36,264 nt of DNA from an uncultured Brachyspira sp. (GCF_934747485.1 NZ_CAKVGN010000024.1:1-36264); one strand, 5' to 3'; shown: positions 1 through 9,456, numbered from the stretch's first letter. Translations and numbers: made by a program. The notes: a model not told the origin generated them from the sequence alone.

Positions 1-19
1 AATTATGATACACCTATGC

Positions 20-46
20 TATACTTTAAGAAATTAAGGAATTCCT
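20..46 (+). promoter_or_regulatory. Possible -10 box and AGGAATTCCT dyad upstream of the aminotransferase
   Basis: TATACT at 20-25 looks like a -10 box. Its -35 would lie just outside the window. Twelve bases downstream is a perfect 10-bp palindrome, AGGAATTCCT (37-46), which would fall near the transcription start, where a repressor could bind. This is pattern only; no known regulator is assigned. Confidence 0.25.
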
Positions 47-121
47 AACTGCAATATGTCTGGCTCCTGTGCATTTTCTAAAATATTTACAAAAAACTTC
101 TATATATTATTGGAGACTTAT

Positions 122-1309
122 ATGAATTTTAAAATTTCTAAAATGATGGCTAAAAAGGACTTTCAAAAAGAGTTTTCTGATTTTATGTTAAAGGCTGTTT
201 CTATTCCCAATGTCATTAGTTTTGCAGGCGGTATGCCTAACCCTATTTCTTTTCCATACAAAGAATTAAAAAAAGCATACTCTAATATAATGGATAATCA
301 TTATAAAACAGCATTGCAATATGCAAACACTCAAGGATATATTGAATTAAGAAAAATAATAGCACAAAGATACAAAACCAAAGAAAATATTAATTTAGAG
401 GCAGACGATATATTAATAATTAACGGGGCACAGCAAGGTTTTGATATAATATCTGCTGTTATGTTAAATGATAATGATGATGTTATAGTGGAAGCTCCTA
501 CTTTCTTGGCAGCAATTCAAACATTTAATTTATATAATGCAAAAATACATAGTGTAGAAATAAGCGATAAAGGAATTAATTTAGATGAATTAAAAAACAT
601 ACTAAAAAAATATAAATCAAAATTATTTTATACTATTCCAAACTTTCAAAATCCAACAGGACTAACTTACAATAATGCAACAAGAAAAATTATAGCAGAT
701 ATGATAAAAAAGACTAACACAATGCTTATAGAAGATAATCCATATGGTGCTTTAAGATTTAAAGGTGAAAATCAAGAATCATTTTTTAACTATCTAAACG
801 AACAAGTTATATTGATGGGCTCTTTTTCAAAAACAATTTCACCGGGCATAAGAGTTGGTTGGTTGGCATCAGCAAATAAAGAGTTCATGAAAAAAGCTAT
901 AGAATACAAACAAATACTCGATGTTCACACAAGCATGCCTGACCAAATGGCTATTGCTCAATATATAAACAATACTAACTTTGACAAACATATAGAAAAA
1001 ATAAGAAAACTCTATCATAAGCAATGCAATGCCATGATAAACGCTATAGAAAAATATTTTCCAAAGGAAGTTAAATATACAAAACCAGAAGGAGGAATGT
1101 TTATATGGGTAGAGCTTCCAAAAAATATTAAATCTGTAGAATTGGCAAATGAGACTATAAAAAGAAATGTAGCAATATCTCCGGGAGACCCTTTTTATAA
1201 TAAAAAAAGAAATGTCAGCACTTTTAGATTAAGTTATTCAAATTGTTCTGTAGAAAATATTGATAAGGGCATGAAAATAATATGCGATACAATAAAAAAT
1301 ATGATATAA
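122..1309 (+). CDS. PLP-dependent fold type I aminotransferase (2-aminoadipate / aromatic aminotransferase-like)
   Basis: Likely a class I/II aminotransferase that moves an amino group between an amino acid and a 2-oxo acid in the cytoplasm. The sequence carries NPTG near residues 177-180 and the PLP-lysine motif SFSKTISPG, with the Schiff-base lysine at about residue 237. An arginine-containing FRLSYS motif, expected to bind the substrate carboxylate, lies near the C-terminus. The 395-aa length is normal for a stand-alone enzyme of the MocR-catalytic-domain/LysN type, and there is no GntR DNA-binding domain. I chose ATG 122 because GGAG at 112-115 sits 6 nt upstream. The frame stays open to 56, but that extension has no ribosome site and looks non-coding. 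Substrate is not determined; the LysN/AlaA/aromatic subgroup cannot be separated by eye. A peptidase gene follows 60 bp downstream on the same strand, which fits amino-acid catabolism. Confidence 0.85.
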   Translation: MNFKISKMMAKKDFQKEFSDFMLKAVSIPNVISFAGGMPNPISFPYKELKKAYSNIMDNHYKTALQYANTQGYIELRKIIAQRYKTKENINLEADDILIINGAQQGFDIISAVMLNDNDDVIVEAPTFLAAIQTFNLYNAKIHSVEISDKGINLDELKNILKKYKSKLFYTIPNFQNPTGLTYNNATRKIIADMIKKTNTMLIEDNPYGALRFKGENQESFFNYLNEQVILMGSFSKTISPGIRVGWLASANKEFMKKAIEYKQILDVHTSMPDQMAIAQYINNTNFDKHIEKIRKLYHKQCNAMINAIEKYFPKEVKYTKPEGGMFIWVELPKNIKSVELANETIKRNVAISPGDPFYNKKRNVSTFRLSYSNCSVENIDKGMKIICDTIKNMI

Positions 1310-1369
1310 TAATAATTAATAATACAAAACTTAATAAAAACAATTAATAAAAATATATAGGAGTAAAAT

Positions 1370-2494
1370 ATGAAAGACATAAGAATAGAAAAATTAGCTT
1401 ACAATTTGGTAAACTATTCATGCAAATTAAAAAAAGGTGAGAATGTATTGATAAAGGTTTATGGTGAGGGAGAAGAGAGAGATTTAGTGATGGCTATAAT
1501 ACAAGAGGTTTATAAAGTTGGGGGAAATCCTTTTGTATGGAATCAAGACCCGCAGATAATGAGAGAACTGTTAAAAAAATGTAATGATGAGCAGATAAAG
1601 ATTTGGGCTGAGTCTGATTTAATGCTAATGAAAAAAATGGACGCTTATATTGGAATTTCAGGCGGAAGCAATAGTGCTGAAAATTCATCAGTAAAAGAAG
1701 AAAATTATAAAATATACGAAAAGCTTTATTTAGACCCTGTACATATGGACCAAAGAATAAAAAATACAAAATGGGTTGTATTAAACTACCCTACTGCTTC
1801 TATGGCACAGCAGGCTTCTATGAGTACAGATGAGTTTGAAGATTTTTATTTTAAGGTTTGTAATTTAGATTATTCAAAGATGGATAAAGCTATGGATAAT
1901 TTGGTTAGTCTTATGAATAAAACAGATAAAGTTAAAATTATAGGAGAGGGTACTAATTTAACTTTTTCTATAAAAGATATACCGGCTATAAAATGTGCAG
2001 GTGTAATAAACATACCAGATGGAGAAATATTTACTGCCCCTGTAAAAAATTCGGTTAACGGTGTTTTGTCATACAATACCCCTTCATTATACAGTGATGG
2101 ATTTACTTACGAAAATATAAAATTAGAATTCAAAGATGGAAAAATAATAAATGCTTCTTCTAATGATGATAAAAGAATAAATAAAATATTTGATACAGAT
2201 GAAGGAGCAAGATACATCGGCGAGTTTGCTATTGGTGTTAATCCATACATTACTAAGCCTATGAAAAAGATTTTATTCGATGAAAAGATTATGGGAAGTT
2301 TCCATTTCACTCCTGGTGCTTGTTATGATGAAGCATCTAATGGAAATAAATCTGCTATACACTGGGATTTAGTTTGCATACAAACCAAAGAATACGGCGG
2401 AGGTGAAATATATTTTGATGATGTATTAATTAGAAAAGACGGCATATTCGTTATAGATGAACTTAAATGTTTAAATCCTGAAAACTTGATGTAA
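1370..2494 (+). CDS. M29 family metallo-aminopeptidase (AmpS/PepS-like)
   Basis: Predicted cytoplasmic metal-dependent aminopeptidase that removes N-terminal residues from peptides. The six metal-site residues known in the M29 family appear in order: Glu219 (in DGEIFTAP), Glu285 (in GEFAIGVNP), His312 (in HFTPG), Tyr319, His331 and Asp333 (in SAIHWD). The 66-residue gap between the two Glu and the 7-residue gap between the first His and Tyr match my recollection of the family. At 374 aa it is somewhat shorter than the usual 400-410. The start ATG has AGGAG just upstream. It sits in line with the aminotransferase gene, so peptide and amino-acid use may be linked. A hairpin terminator follows the stop codon. 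Confidence 0.88.
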   Translation: MKDIRIEKLAYNLVNYSCKLKKGENVLIKVYGEGEERDLVMAIIQEVYKVGGNPFVWNQDPQIMRELLKKCNDEQIKIWAESDLMLMKKMDAYIGISGGSNSAENSSVKEENYKIYEKLYLDPVHMDQRIKNTKWVVLNYPTASMAQQASMSTDEFEDFYFKVCNLDYSKMDKAMDNLVSLMNKTDKVKIIGEGTNLTFSIKDIPAIKCAGVINIPDGEIFTAPVKNSVNGVLSYNTPSLYSDGFTYENIKLEFKDGKIINASSNDDKRINKIFDTDEGARYIGEFAIGVNPYITKPMKKILFDEKIMGSFHFTPGACYDEASNGNKSAIHWDLVCIQTKEYGGGEIYFDDVLIRKDGIFVIDELKCLNPENLM

Positions 2495-2530
2495 TTCTTT
2501 TAATAAAATCATAAAAATCATATAAAAAAC

Positions 2531-2553
2531 AAGGGGCTCATTTTAAGCCCCTT
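2531..2553. terminator. Bidirectional rho-independent terminator between the M29 peptidase and adk
   Basis: An 8-bp perfect stem, AAGGGGCT with AGCCCCTT, has a 7-nt loop. It is followed by TATTTTAT on the plus strand and GTTTTTTATA on the minus strand. It lies between two convergent genes, so it probably ends both transcripts. Confidence 0.85.
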
Positions 2554-2580
2554 ATTTTATAACTTTAATATTACAAAATT

Positions 2581-3150
2581 TTATTTTTTTATCTTATCAA
2601 GCCCATTTTTTATCTTTTTATAAATATCTTCTGGCGTTTCATTCTCAAAACTTTCAACTTCTACTATATAAACCTTATCTTTATAATATTCCAATACAGG
2701 CTTGCTTTGACTTTCAAAAACCTTTATTCTATTTTTTATAGTCTCTTCATTATCATCAGAACGGCCTCTATTTAAAAGTCTTTTTATGATAATATCTTCA
2801 GCAACATTAAGATTAATTACAGCATCAATCTTATAATTTAATTTCTCTAATAATTTATCTAACTCTTTAGCCTGTTCCATAGTTCTTGGATATCCGTCAA
2901 GCATAAAACCATTTTTACAATCATCTTTTTTAAGTCTATCAAAAAGCATATCTATAACCAAACTGTCAGGCACTAATTCTCCCTTATCCATATACATTTT
3001 AGCAGTCTTACCAAGCTCAGTACCGTTTGCAATATTTTCTCTAAACATGTCTCCAGTAGAAATGTGTGATATAGAATATTCTTTTTCTATTAGTTCAGAC
3101 TGAGTACCCTTGCCTGAACCGGGTGCACCTATAAAAATAATATTAATCAT
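2581..3150 (-). CDS. adk: Adenylate kinase (short-LID type)
   Basis: Catalyses ATP + AMP to 2 ADP in the cytoplasm. The P-loop GAPGSGKGT is at residues 8-16, the AMP-binding STGDMFR motif follows near residue 32, and DGYPRT is near residues 85-90. The LID region (NRGRSDDNEETIKNR) is short and has no zinc-binding cysteines. That matches the short form of the family, about 190 aa against about 215 for the long form. AGGAG lies 8 nt before ATG. The gene has its own promoter and stands alone, convergent with the M29 peptidase gene. Confidence 0.97.
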   Translation of the reverse strand: MINIIFIGAPGSGKGTQSELIEKEYSISHISTGDMFRENIANGTELGKTAKMYMDKGELVPDSLVIDMLFDRLKKDDCKNGFMLDGYPRTMEQAKELDKLLEKLNYKIDAVINLNVAEDIIIKRLLNRGRSDDNEETIKNRIKVFESQSKPVLEYYKDKVYIVEVESFENETPEDIYKKIKNGLDKIKK

Positions 3151-3185
3151 AATTTTTATCTCCTAATTTGTATATTATTATAAAT

Positions 3186-3213
3186 AGTATAATCAATAAT
3201 AAAACATTGTCAA
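3186..3213 (-). promoter_or_regulatory. adk promoter
   Basis: On the minus strand TTGACA (3208-3213) and TATACT (3186-3191) are separated by 16 nt. The -10 lies about 35 nt before the adk start. Confidence 0.75.
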
Positions 3214-3228
3214 ATAAATTATAAAAAA

Positions 3229-4824
3229 TCACCACCGATAAGTATATGCAATATTAGCTCCTCCATACCCGCCGGAAAAAGTAAGCTCTTCTACAGCAAA
3301 GTTACTTTCATTAACCCAAAGCATATAATATATTCCTGCAGTTAAAGCAAAAACTCCCGTAGCCACTAAACCTCCTACATATACATTAAAAGCAGTATTA
3401 TATTTAGTTAAATCTACAGCCGGTCTATTTTGAGCATTTTGATATTTATCATAATAATTAATCATAGTATAATCAAGTATTTCATTAGCATATATATAAG
3501 CACCAACAGAAAAAATTGTACTTGCTATAGTGAGTCCTAAAAATATTTTTGTGTTTCTTTCATAATTTTTAAATACTATATCTACCCAAGTAGGCTCATA
3601 AAAACGCTTCATATTTGGCGTTAAATCCAAATAATTTGTGCTTTCTACTGTAAAAGTACCATAATAATCTATATAATTAGTATTTGTAATCTTTATAGAA
3701 TAAGTGCCAAACCCAAAATCTTCATATATAAAATTACTAGGTTTCCTTTTTATTCCATTAATAACAACAGAGCTCTCTTTTCCGCCCGGTATATTGATTT
3801 TTACTTTTGCCGTATTAGTCATTTCAATCATGCTGAAATTAAGCATTATATCTTCATCTGTTCTCTCAAAAGAAAGCATTGTATCTATTGTTTCATACAA
3901 ATCTTTTTTAATTGTAAATCTATGAGAATTAGTGGTTAAAGTAGGTAAATATAAAGTATCTCCGCTAATTCCAATTAATGCATTATCAACATACACAAAT
4001 GCCCCCTTAGGCTCTACATTAATTGCTACAGTACCAGTCTTATCTATATAACTAATCCTATTTGCTATATCTAAGGCATAAATCGGAATCTGTTCATCTA
4101 TTTTTGCTTCTGATATTTCTATGCTATAACTGTCTATTTTTCTCTCTTTAACATATGCTATAGAAGTTATTACATTAATATTTGGTCTTCTATATTCAAT
4201 ACTTCCAAATATAACAATATCCGCATCTCTTTTAAATATCTCTTTTTTTATATCATCTCCAGTATATTCATAAAAATATCCACTAAGCTCTATATTCTGT
4301 ATAAAATCATTGGTATTTTTTACTATAACATTACTTCCATTATAGTTAATAATAACTTCCTCTTCTTCATTCAATTGAAAATATTTTGTTTCTGGAGTTA
4401 TAAGTGTAACATTGCTTCTTAATCCGCCCCAGTTGGTATAGTAGTAATATTCATAATTTGTAACAATTGCATTATTACTAGAAGATTCTGTGGCAGTATA
4501 GGTAATATTTGTAAATTGGAATATTTTTCTCTCATAGGCTCTTTCAAAATCTATTGGAGTTAATTTCACATTAGTTGCCGATTGAAGCCTAATGGTTTTA
4601 TTATATTCTAATTGATTTGCTATTGCATCTGCTATTGCCATAGTTAAATAATTATAGTTAGTATTATCACTTAAATTTGTATATATAAATATTTCTATCT
4701 TTGCTCTATCTGATGCTGTATAATATGGACGCACTTCTTCCACAGTAATAGGCCTGCCTCCAAAAGAATAGAGCAAATTAGATATTAGAACAATTAATAT
4801 TATAATATAATACTTTATTTGCAT
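3229..4824 (-). CDS. Exported PEGA-domain envelope protein with an N-terminal CsgG/TolB-N-like region
   Basis: 531 aa, function unknown. A signal peptide or anchor occupies about residues 1-20. Residues about 35-240 resemble the nucleotide-free alpha/beta domain of CsgG/FlgO/TolB-N proteins: a line of the type LTMAIADAIANQL, then DADIVIFGSIEYRRP. A PEGA domain follows at about 265-325 (INVEPKGAFVYVDNALIG), then a second, weaker PEGA-like repeat at about 335-395. Two hydrophobic helices (about 425-450 and 475-500) precede a short tail rich in aromatic residues that ends in TYRW. PEGA domains usually sit on bacterial envelope proteins and are thought to bind surface components. The ribosome site is weak (GAG close to the ATG). 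The gene has its own promoter at 4854-4882. Domain calls are from pattern recognition only. Confidence 0.7.
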   Translation of the reverse strand: MQIKYYIIILIVLISNLLYSFGGRPITVEEVRPYYTASDRAKIEIFIYTNLSDNTNYNYLTMAIADAIANQLEYNKTIRLQSATNVKLTPIDFERAYERKIFQFTNITYTATESSSNNAIVTNYEYYYYTNWGGLRSNVTLITPETKYFQLNEEEEVIINYNGSNVIVKNTNDFIQNIELSGYFYEYTGDDIKKEIFKRDADIVIFGSIEYRRPNINVITSIAYVKERKIDSYSIEISEAKIDEQIPIYALDIANRISYIDKTGTVAINVEPKGAFVYVDNALIGISGDTLYLPTLTTNSHRFTIKKDLYETIDTMLSFERTDEDIMLNFSMIEMTNTAKVKINIPGGKESSVVINGIKRKPSNFIYEDFGFGTYSIKITNTNYIDYYGTFTVESTNYLDLTPNMKRFYEPTWVDIVFKNYERNTKIFLGLTIASTIFSVGAYIYANEILDYTMINYYDKYQNAQNRPAVDLTKYNTAFNVYVGGLVATGVFALTAGIYYMLWVNESNFAVEELTFSGGYGGANIAYTYRW

Positions 4825-4853
4825 AGCTCATTTAATATAATTTAATAAATACA

Positions 4854-4882
4854 ATTTTATACTAAAAAACTTCTTTTATCAA
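4854..4882 (-). promoter_or_regulatory. Promoter of the PEGA-domain gene
   Basis: TTGATA (4877-4882) and TAAAAT (4854-4859) on the minus strand are spaced by 17 nt, about 30 nt before the start codon. Confidence 0.6.
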
Positions 4883-4966
4883 TATGTATATAAAAATATA
4901 ATTGTTTAGAAGACATACGTAGTATTTTTAGAAATAGAATAAAATCACAATATAAAAATATACAAA

Positions 4967-4998
4967 AAAAGCTGCCCTAAGTATTTAGAACAGCTTTT
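4967..4998 (-). terminator. Rho-independent terminator after the 459-aa exported protein gene
   Basis: The minus strand reads a 13-bp stem (two G-U pairs) from AAAAGCTGTTCTA to TAGGGCAGCTTTT around the loop AATACT, followed by a run of T. It lies 12 nt after the stop codon at 5010. Confidence 0.85.
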
Positions 4999-5009
4999 AA
5001 TCTTCTTTT

Positions 5010-6389
5010 TTATCTCATCACAGTATCATAATAATTAACTATATACCAATATTCACCCATCTGCCTTAATATAAATATTCTTTTTACAGTAGGGTCATAA
5101 ACATCACCGGTATTTATGTTAAAGAATCTATTATACATTGTAACTTCAACTTGGGCTCTTTTAAGTCCATACTCTTCTGTGATAGTAACTTTATCTATAT
5201 TATAATTTAATAAAGTATATATTGTACCTGCATCATATTCTTTACTCATCATATCCAAAACCATGGTATAATGATTTTTTAATGCAGTATCTTTAGTAGA
5301 CACTATGTTTCTTCTTAACTCTGTCATAAATTGATTTCTAAGATTTCTATCATAAGCAGAAGCCAAGTATTTTTTAAACTCATCAAACAAAGCTTTTTTC
5401 TCTTCAGGCAAAGAAGTTCTATAAAGAATATCAAATCTTATAGCAAGTTCTCTTATATTACTTGACTTATAAGCATTTTCCAAATTATTTAAGAAATTAT
5501 TTCCAAAATTAGTTCTTATCATATTAGCACTAACAGTATCAGAGAATTGTTCTTTCAAGAAATTTTCAAAACTTAATCTGGAAGCTTTTTGATATATTCC
5601 AGTATCAGTAAAATCCTCAAGATAAGTGTTGCTATAGTTTTTTCTATAAGCCTCACTATACCTTTGACTTATGCTAATAATAGAAGGCATGTGCATATAA
5701 TTAAAATAATTACTCCACTCTTTTCTTTTCATAGCATCTAAAGTATATGTAACAACTTCATCAGGATAATATACAGGCAAAGTAGAAGCATTATTAGTAG
5801 AAGCTCTAGCAACAACGATATTATTTGTAGCTTGAGCTGATGCTGTTCTTACAGGTTCATCAATAAAGAAATAAGCATCATCTGCTCTAATAATATATTT
5901 TTCAGTTAAATCAGGCATAGGGTTAAAAGTGGCCTCTATTCTATATCTTCCAGACTTTGTAAAATAAAACCAATTATTCAAATCTATAAAAAATGAATAG
6001 CTCTCACCTTCTCTTAATGTAATTATTCTATCTTTTGAATTATCTACAGTTTTTTCATTTTGATATTTCCATAAAGTATAATTATCTGATGAAACAACTT
6101 TATTATTATAATTATCATAAACTGTGAACTTATAGTTATTGAAAGGATTAATAGAATTAGTAAAACTTATTTCTCCTTTCTGAGCATATATTTTTATTTC
6201 CATAGTTATAGGTTCATTTAATCTATATCTATTTAAATCAAAGTTCATACTAATATTAAAAGAATTAGGAGCCACTATTTCATCATTAGGATATATTCTC
6301 TCAACTTCATTTAATACTATCTCATCTAAAAAATTATCCTGAGCAAAAAGTATAGAAAAACTAAATATAAAAAGTATTATATATTTCAT
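5010..6389 (-). CDS. Exported protein of unknown function
   Basis: 459 aa. A clear signal peptide occupies residues 1-16 (ends FSILFAQ, cut before DNFLDE), with no lipobox cysteine and no later membrane helix. The protein is therefore probably periplasmic or on the surface. Residues about 45-165 look like a beta-rich, immunoglobulin-like domain (alternating hydrophobic strands, then ending FTKSGRYRIEATF). The middle (about 200-380) is helical. The last 60 residues again look like beta strands (KRAQVEVTMYNRFFNINTGD). I do not recognise a family. It is monocistronic by the signals seen: a promoter at 6405-6433 and a strong terminator at 4967-4998. The neighbouring PEGA-domain gene suggests an envelope role, but this is only context. 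Confidence 0.65.
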   Translation of the reverse strand: MKYIILFIFSFSILFAQDNFLDEIVLNEVERIYPNDEIVAPNSFNISMNFDLNRYRLNEPITMEIKIYAQKGEISFTNSINPFNNYKFTVYDNYNNKVVSSDNYTLWKYQNEKTVDNSKDRIITLREGESYSFFIDLNNWFYFTKSGRYRIEATFNPMPDLTEKYIIRADDAYFFIDEPVRTASAQATNNIVVARASTNNASTLPVYYPDEVVTYTLDAMKRKEWSNYFNYMHMPSIISISQRYSEAYRKNYSNTYLEDFTDTGIYQKASRLSFENFLKEQFSDTVSANMIRTNFGNNFLNNLENAYKSSNIRELAIRFDILYRTSLPEEKKALFDEFKKYLASAYDRNLRNQFMTELRRNIVSTKDTALKNHYTMVLDMMSKEYDAGTIYTLLNYNIDKVTITEEYGLKRAQVEVTMYNRFFNINTGDVYDPTVKRIFILRQMGEYWYIVNYYDTVMR

Positions 6390-6404
6390 ACAACATTACC
6401 TTAA

Positions 6405-6433
6405 AAAATACTACTATAATAGTTTATCGACAA
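6405..6433 (-). promoter_or_regulatory. Possible promoter of the 459-aa exported protein gene
   Basis: On the minus strand TTGTCG (6428-6433), 17 nt, then TATTTT (6405-6410). AAGGT lies between it and the ATG and may serve as ribosome site. The match to consensus is moderate. Confidence 0.4.
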
Positions 6434-6515
6434 AAGCCGAAATAACATAAGAAAAATTATATGCCTATTACTATATAAATATAATAAATATTATAAAGTT
6501 TTATTTAGAAAAAAT

Positions 6516-8363
6516 TTATAGTTCTTTATTTATCTTTATCAAAGCCCTGCTTATTATATAATGATTATAATCAATACTGTCTTTCATAGCTTCATAAAGC
6601 TTAAAAGACCCCACTATAGATTTATCATAATCGCTATCTTCGAACTCAAAACCCTCTGTAATGGATTTTATAACCATCTGCATGGTAACACCCAAAAATT
6701 CATTGATTTTGCTTATATTAAGTATCTTTATGTCGGATTCGCTTAATTTCTCTAAAAGTTTGTCTACTTTTCTGTGCCTTTTTAATTCGCTATTAATTTC
6801 ATCGCATAGCTTAATAGCATTTAATACATAAGGCTTAAGCTCTATTATTTCAGCATCTATTTTCTCTAAACCTGTTTTTATGCTTGACAATATTTCATTT
6901 TTTTTATTCAATTCTTCAGAATTTTTATCTATTTCTATGTTAATATTATTAAATTTGTCAAGAAGCTCATCAACTGTAATGTTTTCCATTGCTTTGATTA
7001 TTACTCCGCCTTCTGTAGCATTATAAAACTTTTTGCCGCTATTTAATTTGCATTGCTCCTCATACCAATTTCTATACATATCAAAACGGGAATCTGTAAA
7101 CACACTCTCACCATAAATATTTTTCTCTTCTCTTAAATTACCAGAAACAAGCACTTTATATATTCTGCTGTCATAAGAATCAAGCTTTCCTATCTCTGTG
7201 AAGAAATTCTCTTCATGATAGCTTCCTTTTATATGAGTTTGATGATTTGGAAAAGATAAATCAAGCCCAAGCATTATTATAGGGTCAGCACCAATTCTAA
7301 TAGCAAAGTCATAAGCAGCAGTAGAGACACTCCCTCCCATAGTAATATCTCCCCTCTCTCCCAAAGGCTTCATAAAATATTTAGCAAGAGGAAATATAGA
7401 ATCTAAAAAATATATTGCTCCTTTAAATGACGATATAGCCTCATTATCAACAGAAGATTCTGCTATCAAAACAGTATACTTAAAATTGATGTTTCTAAAA
7501 TATTTCGAGTTCTTTTTTTGAGGGTCTATAGTTATAACAAAGTGCGGAGATATATTATGACTAGATAATGGCTTCATTGCAGTATCTACAGCTATTATTA
7601 TTGCCTTATCTTTTAATTCTTTTAACTTTCTAATATTTTTTTCTAATGAAGGACCCGCTGAAACAACTACTGCTGGAACATTTTTATATTTATCAAAAAA
7701 TCTATTTACTCCATAATGAGTTGCTATCTCTACCACATTTGATGCTATATTATAAGCCCATAATTTATCGAATCTTAAAATTGTATTTATATTGATAGTT
7801 TTTTTGTCTATTATAGATAATACTTTTGTTTGATAAAATAAAGCATCATCTGCAAATAAATTGCTGTAAGACCTTGTAATAAAAAATTTTACTTTTTTGG
7901 TAGTTTTTAGAGATATAAACTTCTCTATATCTTCAATGTCGTTTCCTCCAATAAAAAATGTAATCTTACTGTCTTCTAATATTTTATCTAACTTAAAATT
8001 ATCAATAAGCAAATTAAAAAAGCTAATAGAAGGCTCAATTACAACGATATTGATATTAATCTTTTTTATAGCATTGATTAAATAACCGCCCCCAATACCA
8101 AATACAAATACCATATCAATATCATCTTCTATTTCTTTAATTAAAGTGTTAGCCTCTTTTACAGGGTCATAAGCACTATGAAGCAAAACACTCTTTCCAT
8201 TCTTTATAACTTTTGCTGAAAGGTTTTTAGATTTTGTTTCAATAACCTCTAAAGAAATATCATCTTCTTTTTTGGAACTATCAAGTAAATCTAAAAAATT
8301 GATAGGATATGCTTTTATATTTTTTTTAATAGCATTTAAATTATTTTCTCTAATTTCTATCAT
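6516..8363 (-). CDS. MptE-like / motility-associated factor (Maf-type, DUF115) glycosyltransferase family protein
   Basis: 615 aa, cytoplasmic. The N-terminal part has a Rossmann-like segment VFVFGIGGGYL near residue 90, followed by VVIEPS. The central MptE-like core shows VSAGPSLEKNI, then IIIAVDTAMKPL and FVITIDPQ, and later MLGLDLSFPNHQTH. This order is typical of the Maf/DUF115 family, whose members in flagellated bacteria transfer nonulosonic-acid type sugars to flagellin. The last 150 residues are a predicted coiled coil (repeated Leu/Lys/Glu). It starts directly at the ispA stop codon (TGAATG), so the two genes are translationally coupled. The flagellin-glycosylation role is inferred from the family. 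No sugar-synthesis genes are nearby. Confidence 0.75.
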   Translation of the reverse strand: MIEIRENNLNAIKKNIKAYPINFLDLLDSSKKEDDISLEVIETKSKNLSAKVIKNGKSVLLHSAYDPVKEANTLIKEIEDDIDMVFVFGIGGGYLINAIKKININIVVIEPSISFFNLLIDNFKLDKILEDSKITFFIGGNDIEDIEKFISLKTTKKVKFFITRSYSNLFADDALFYQTKVLSIIDKKTININTILRFDKLWAYNIASNVVEIATHYGVNRFFDKYKNVPAVVVSAGPSLEKNIRKLKELKDKAIIIAVDTAMKPLSSHNISPHFVITIDPQKKNSKYFRNINFKYTVLIAESSVDNEAISSFKGAIYFLDSIFPLAKYFMKPLGERGDITMGGSVSTAAYDFAIRIGADPIIMLGLDLSFPNHQTHIKGSYHEENFFTEIGKLDSYDSRIYKVLVSGNLREEKNIYGESVFTDSRFDMYRNWYEEQCKLNSGKKFYNATEGGVIIKAMENITVDELLDKFNNINIEIDKNSEELNKKNEILSSIKTGLEKIDAEIIELKPYVLNAIKLCDEINSELKRHRKVDKLLEKLSESDIKILNISKINEFLGVTMQMVIKSITEGFEFEDSDYDKSIVGSFKLYEAMKDSIDYNHYIISRALIKINKEL

Positions 8364-9251
8364 TCACGATTTTCTCTCTACTATATAATTTGCAAGCTCA
8401 ATTAATATATTTTTTGCTTCATTATCATCGTATATATTTAAATAATCTATAGCCTCTCTTGAAGCCTCTATTGCTTTCTCTTTAGCACCCTCAAGACCAA
8501 ACTGTTTAACATAAGTAAGCTTACCCTCTTTCTCATCTTTACCCACAGTTTTTCCAAGAGTTTCATTATCAGAAATTACATCAAGTATATCATCTTGTAT
8601 CTGAAAAGCTAAGCCAATAGCCTCTCCATATTTAGTAATATTTTCCAAATTAATATTTTCTTTCTCTGAAGCAATAGCCCCCACTCTCACAGCTCCCCTA
8701 ATCATAGCACCTGTTTTCTTAGAGTGAAGTATTTTAAGCATCTCAAAATTAATATCTCTCTCTTCATAATACAAATCTATAAACTGCCCCATAACCATTC
8801 CAGAAACACCCGCAGCATAACTTATCTCGTAAAGAAGTTTTCTTAAAGTTTTATCATTAACGTTAGCATTAGATAAAATCTCAAACGAATGAGTAAGAAG
8901 TCCGTCCCCAACAAGTATAGCATTAGCCTCTCCATATTTAACATGTGTTGTTGGTTTACCTCTTCTTAAATCATCATTATCCATAGCAGGCAAATCATCA
9001 TGAACCAAAGAATATGTATGAATAAGCTCTAAAGATACAGCTGGAATAAGTGCCTTTTTATAATCTCCGTTAAATAATTCACAAGCAAGGCAAGTTAAAA
9101 TTGGTCTTAATCTCTTTCCTCCTGCCTCAAGAGGATATTTAAGCATATCTAAAAAATTATTTTCTAATGAAATATTACTGCTTTTAAAAATATTGTTTAT
9201 CTCACTGTCAATATCTTTTAATCTTATATTCATGTATTCTTTTAAATTCAT
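8364..9251 (-). CDS. ispA: Polyprenyl (farnesyl/geranyl) diphosphate synthase
   Basis: Condenses isopentenyl diphosphate with allylic diphosphates to make farnesyl (or geranylgeranyl) diphosphate for undecaprenyl and quinone precursors. Conserved motifs are GGKRLRP near residue 43, the first Asp-rich motif in HDDLPAMDNDDLRRGKPTTH, and the second in FQIQDDILDV. The 295-aa length is typical of short-chain bacterial enzymes. GAGGA lies 9 nt before ATG. It is the first gene of a two-gene operon, ending with TGA directly against the ATG of the MptE-like gene. Exact chain length is not shown by the sequence. Confidence 0.93.
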   Translation of the reverse strand: MNLKEYMNIRLKDIDSEINNIFKSSNISLENNFLDMLKYPLEAGGKRLRPILTCLACELFNGDYKKALIPAVSLELIHTYSLVHDDLPAMDNDDLRRGKPTTHVKYGEANAILVGDGLLTHSFEILSNANVNDKTLRKLLYEISYAAGVSGMVMGQFIDLYYEERDINFEMLKILHSKKTGAMIRGAVRVGAIASEKENINLENITKYGEAIGLAFQIQDDILDVISDNETLGKTVGKDEKEGKLTYVKQFGLEGAKEKAIEASREAIDYLNIYDDNEAKNILIELANYIVERKS

Positions 9252-9284
9252 TTTATTTATTCCTCATTGCTTTATAATAAAATC

Positions 9285-9312
9285 ATTATATAAAAAGAGC
9301 TAAAAATGTAAA
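9285..9312 (-). promoter_or_regulatory. ispA operon promoter
   Basis: On the minus strand TTTACA (9307-9312), 16 nt, TATAAT (9285-9290), about 33 nt before the ispA start. Confidence 0.65.
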
Positions 9313-9456
9313 GCTAATATCAAACAAAAATATTATATTAAGTTTTAATTGCTAAATAATTATTATCTAATTTAATAACAATATATATAATAAACTTCTA
9401 ACACAATTTTCTATTTTTTCGATAATGTTAACGATACTAAAAATTGGAGTTTAAAA

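Noticed and set aside
1494..2310. Open frames on the minus strand inside the M29 peptidase gene
   Set aside because: They are antisense to a gene with complete catalytic motifs and have no ribosome sites or signals of their own.
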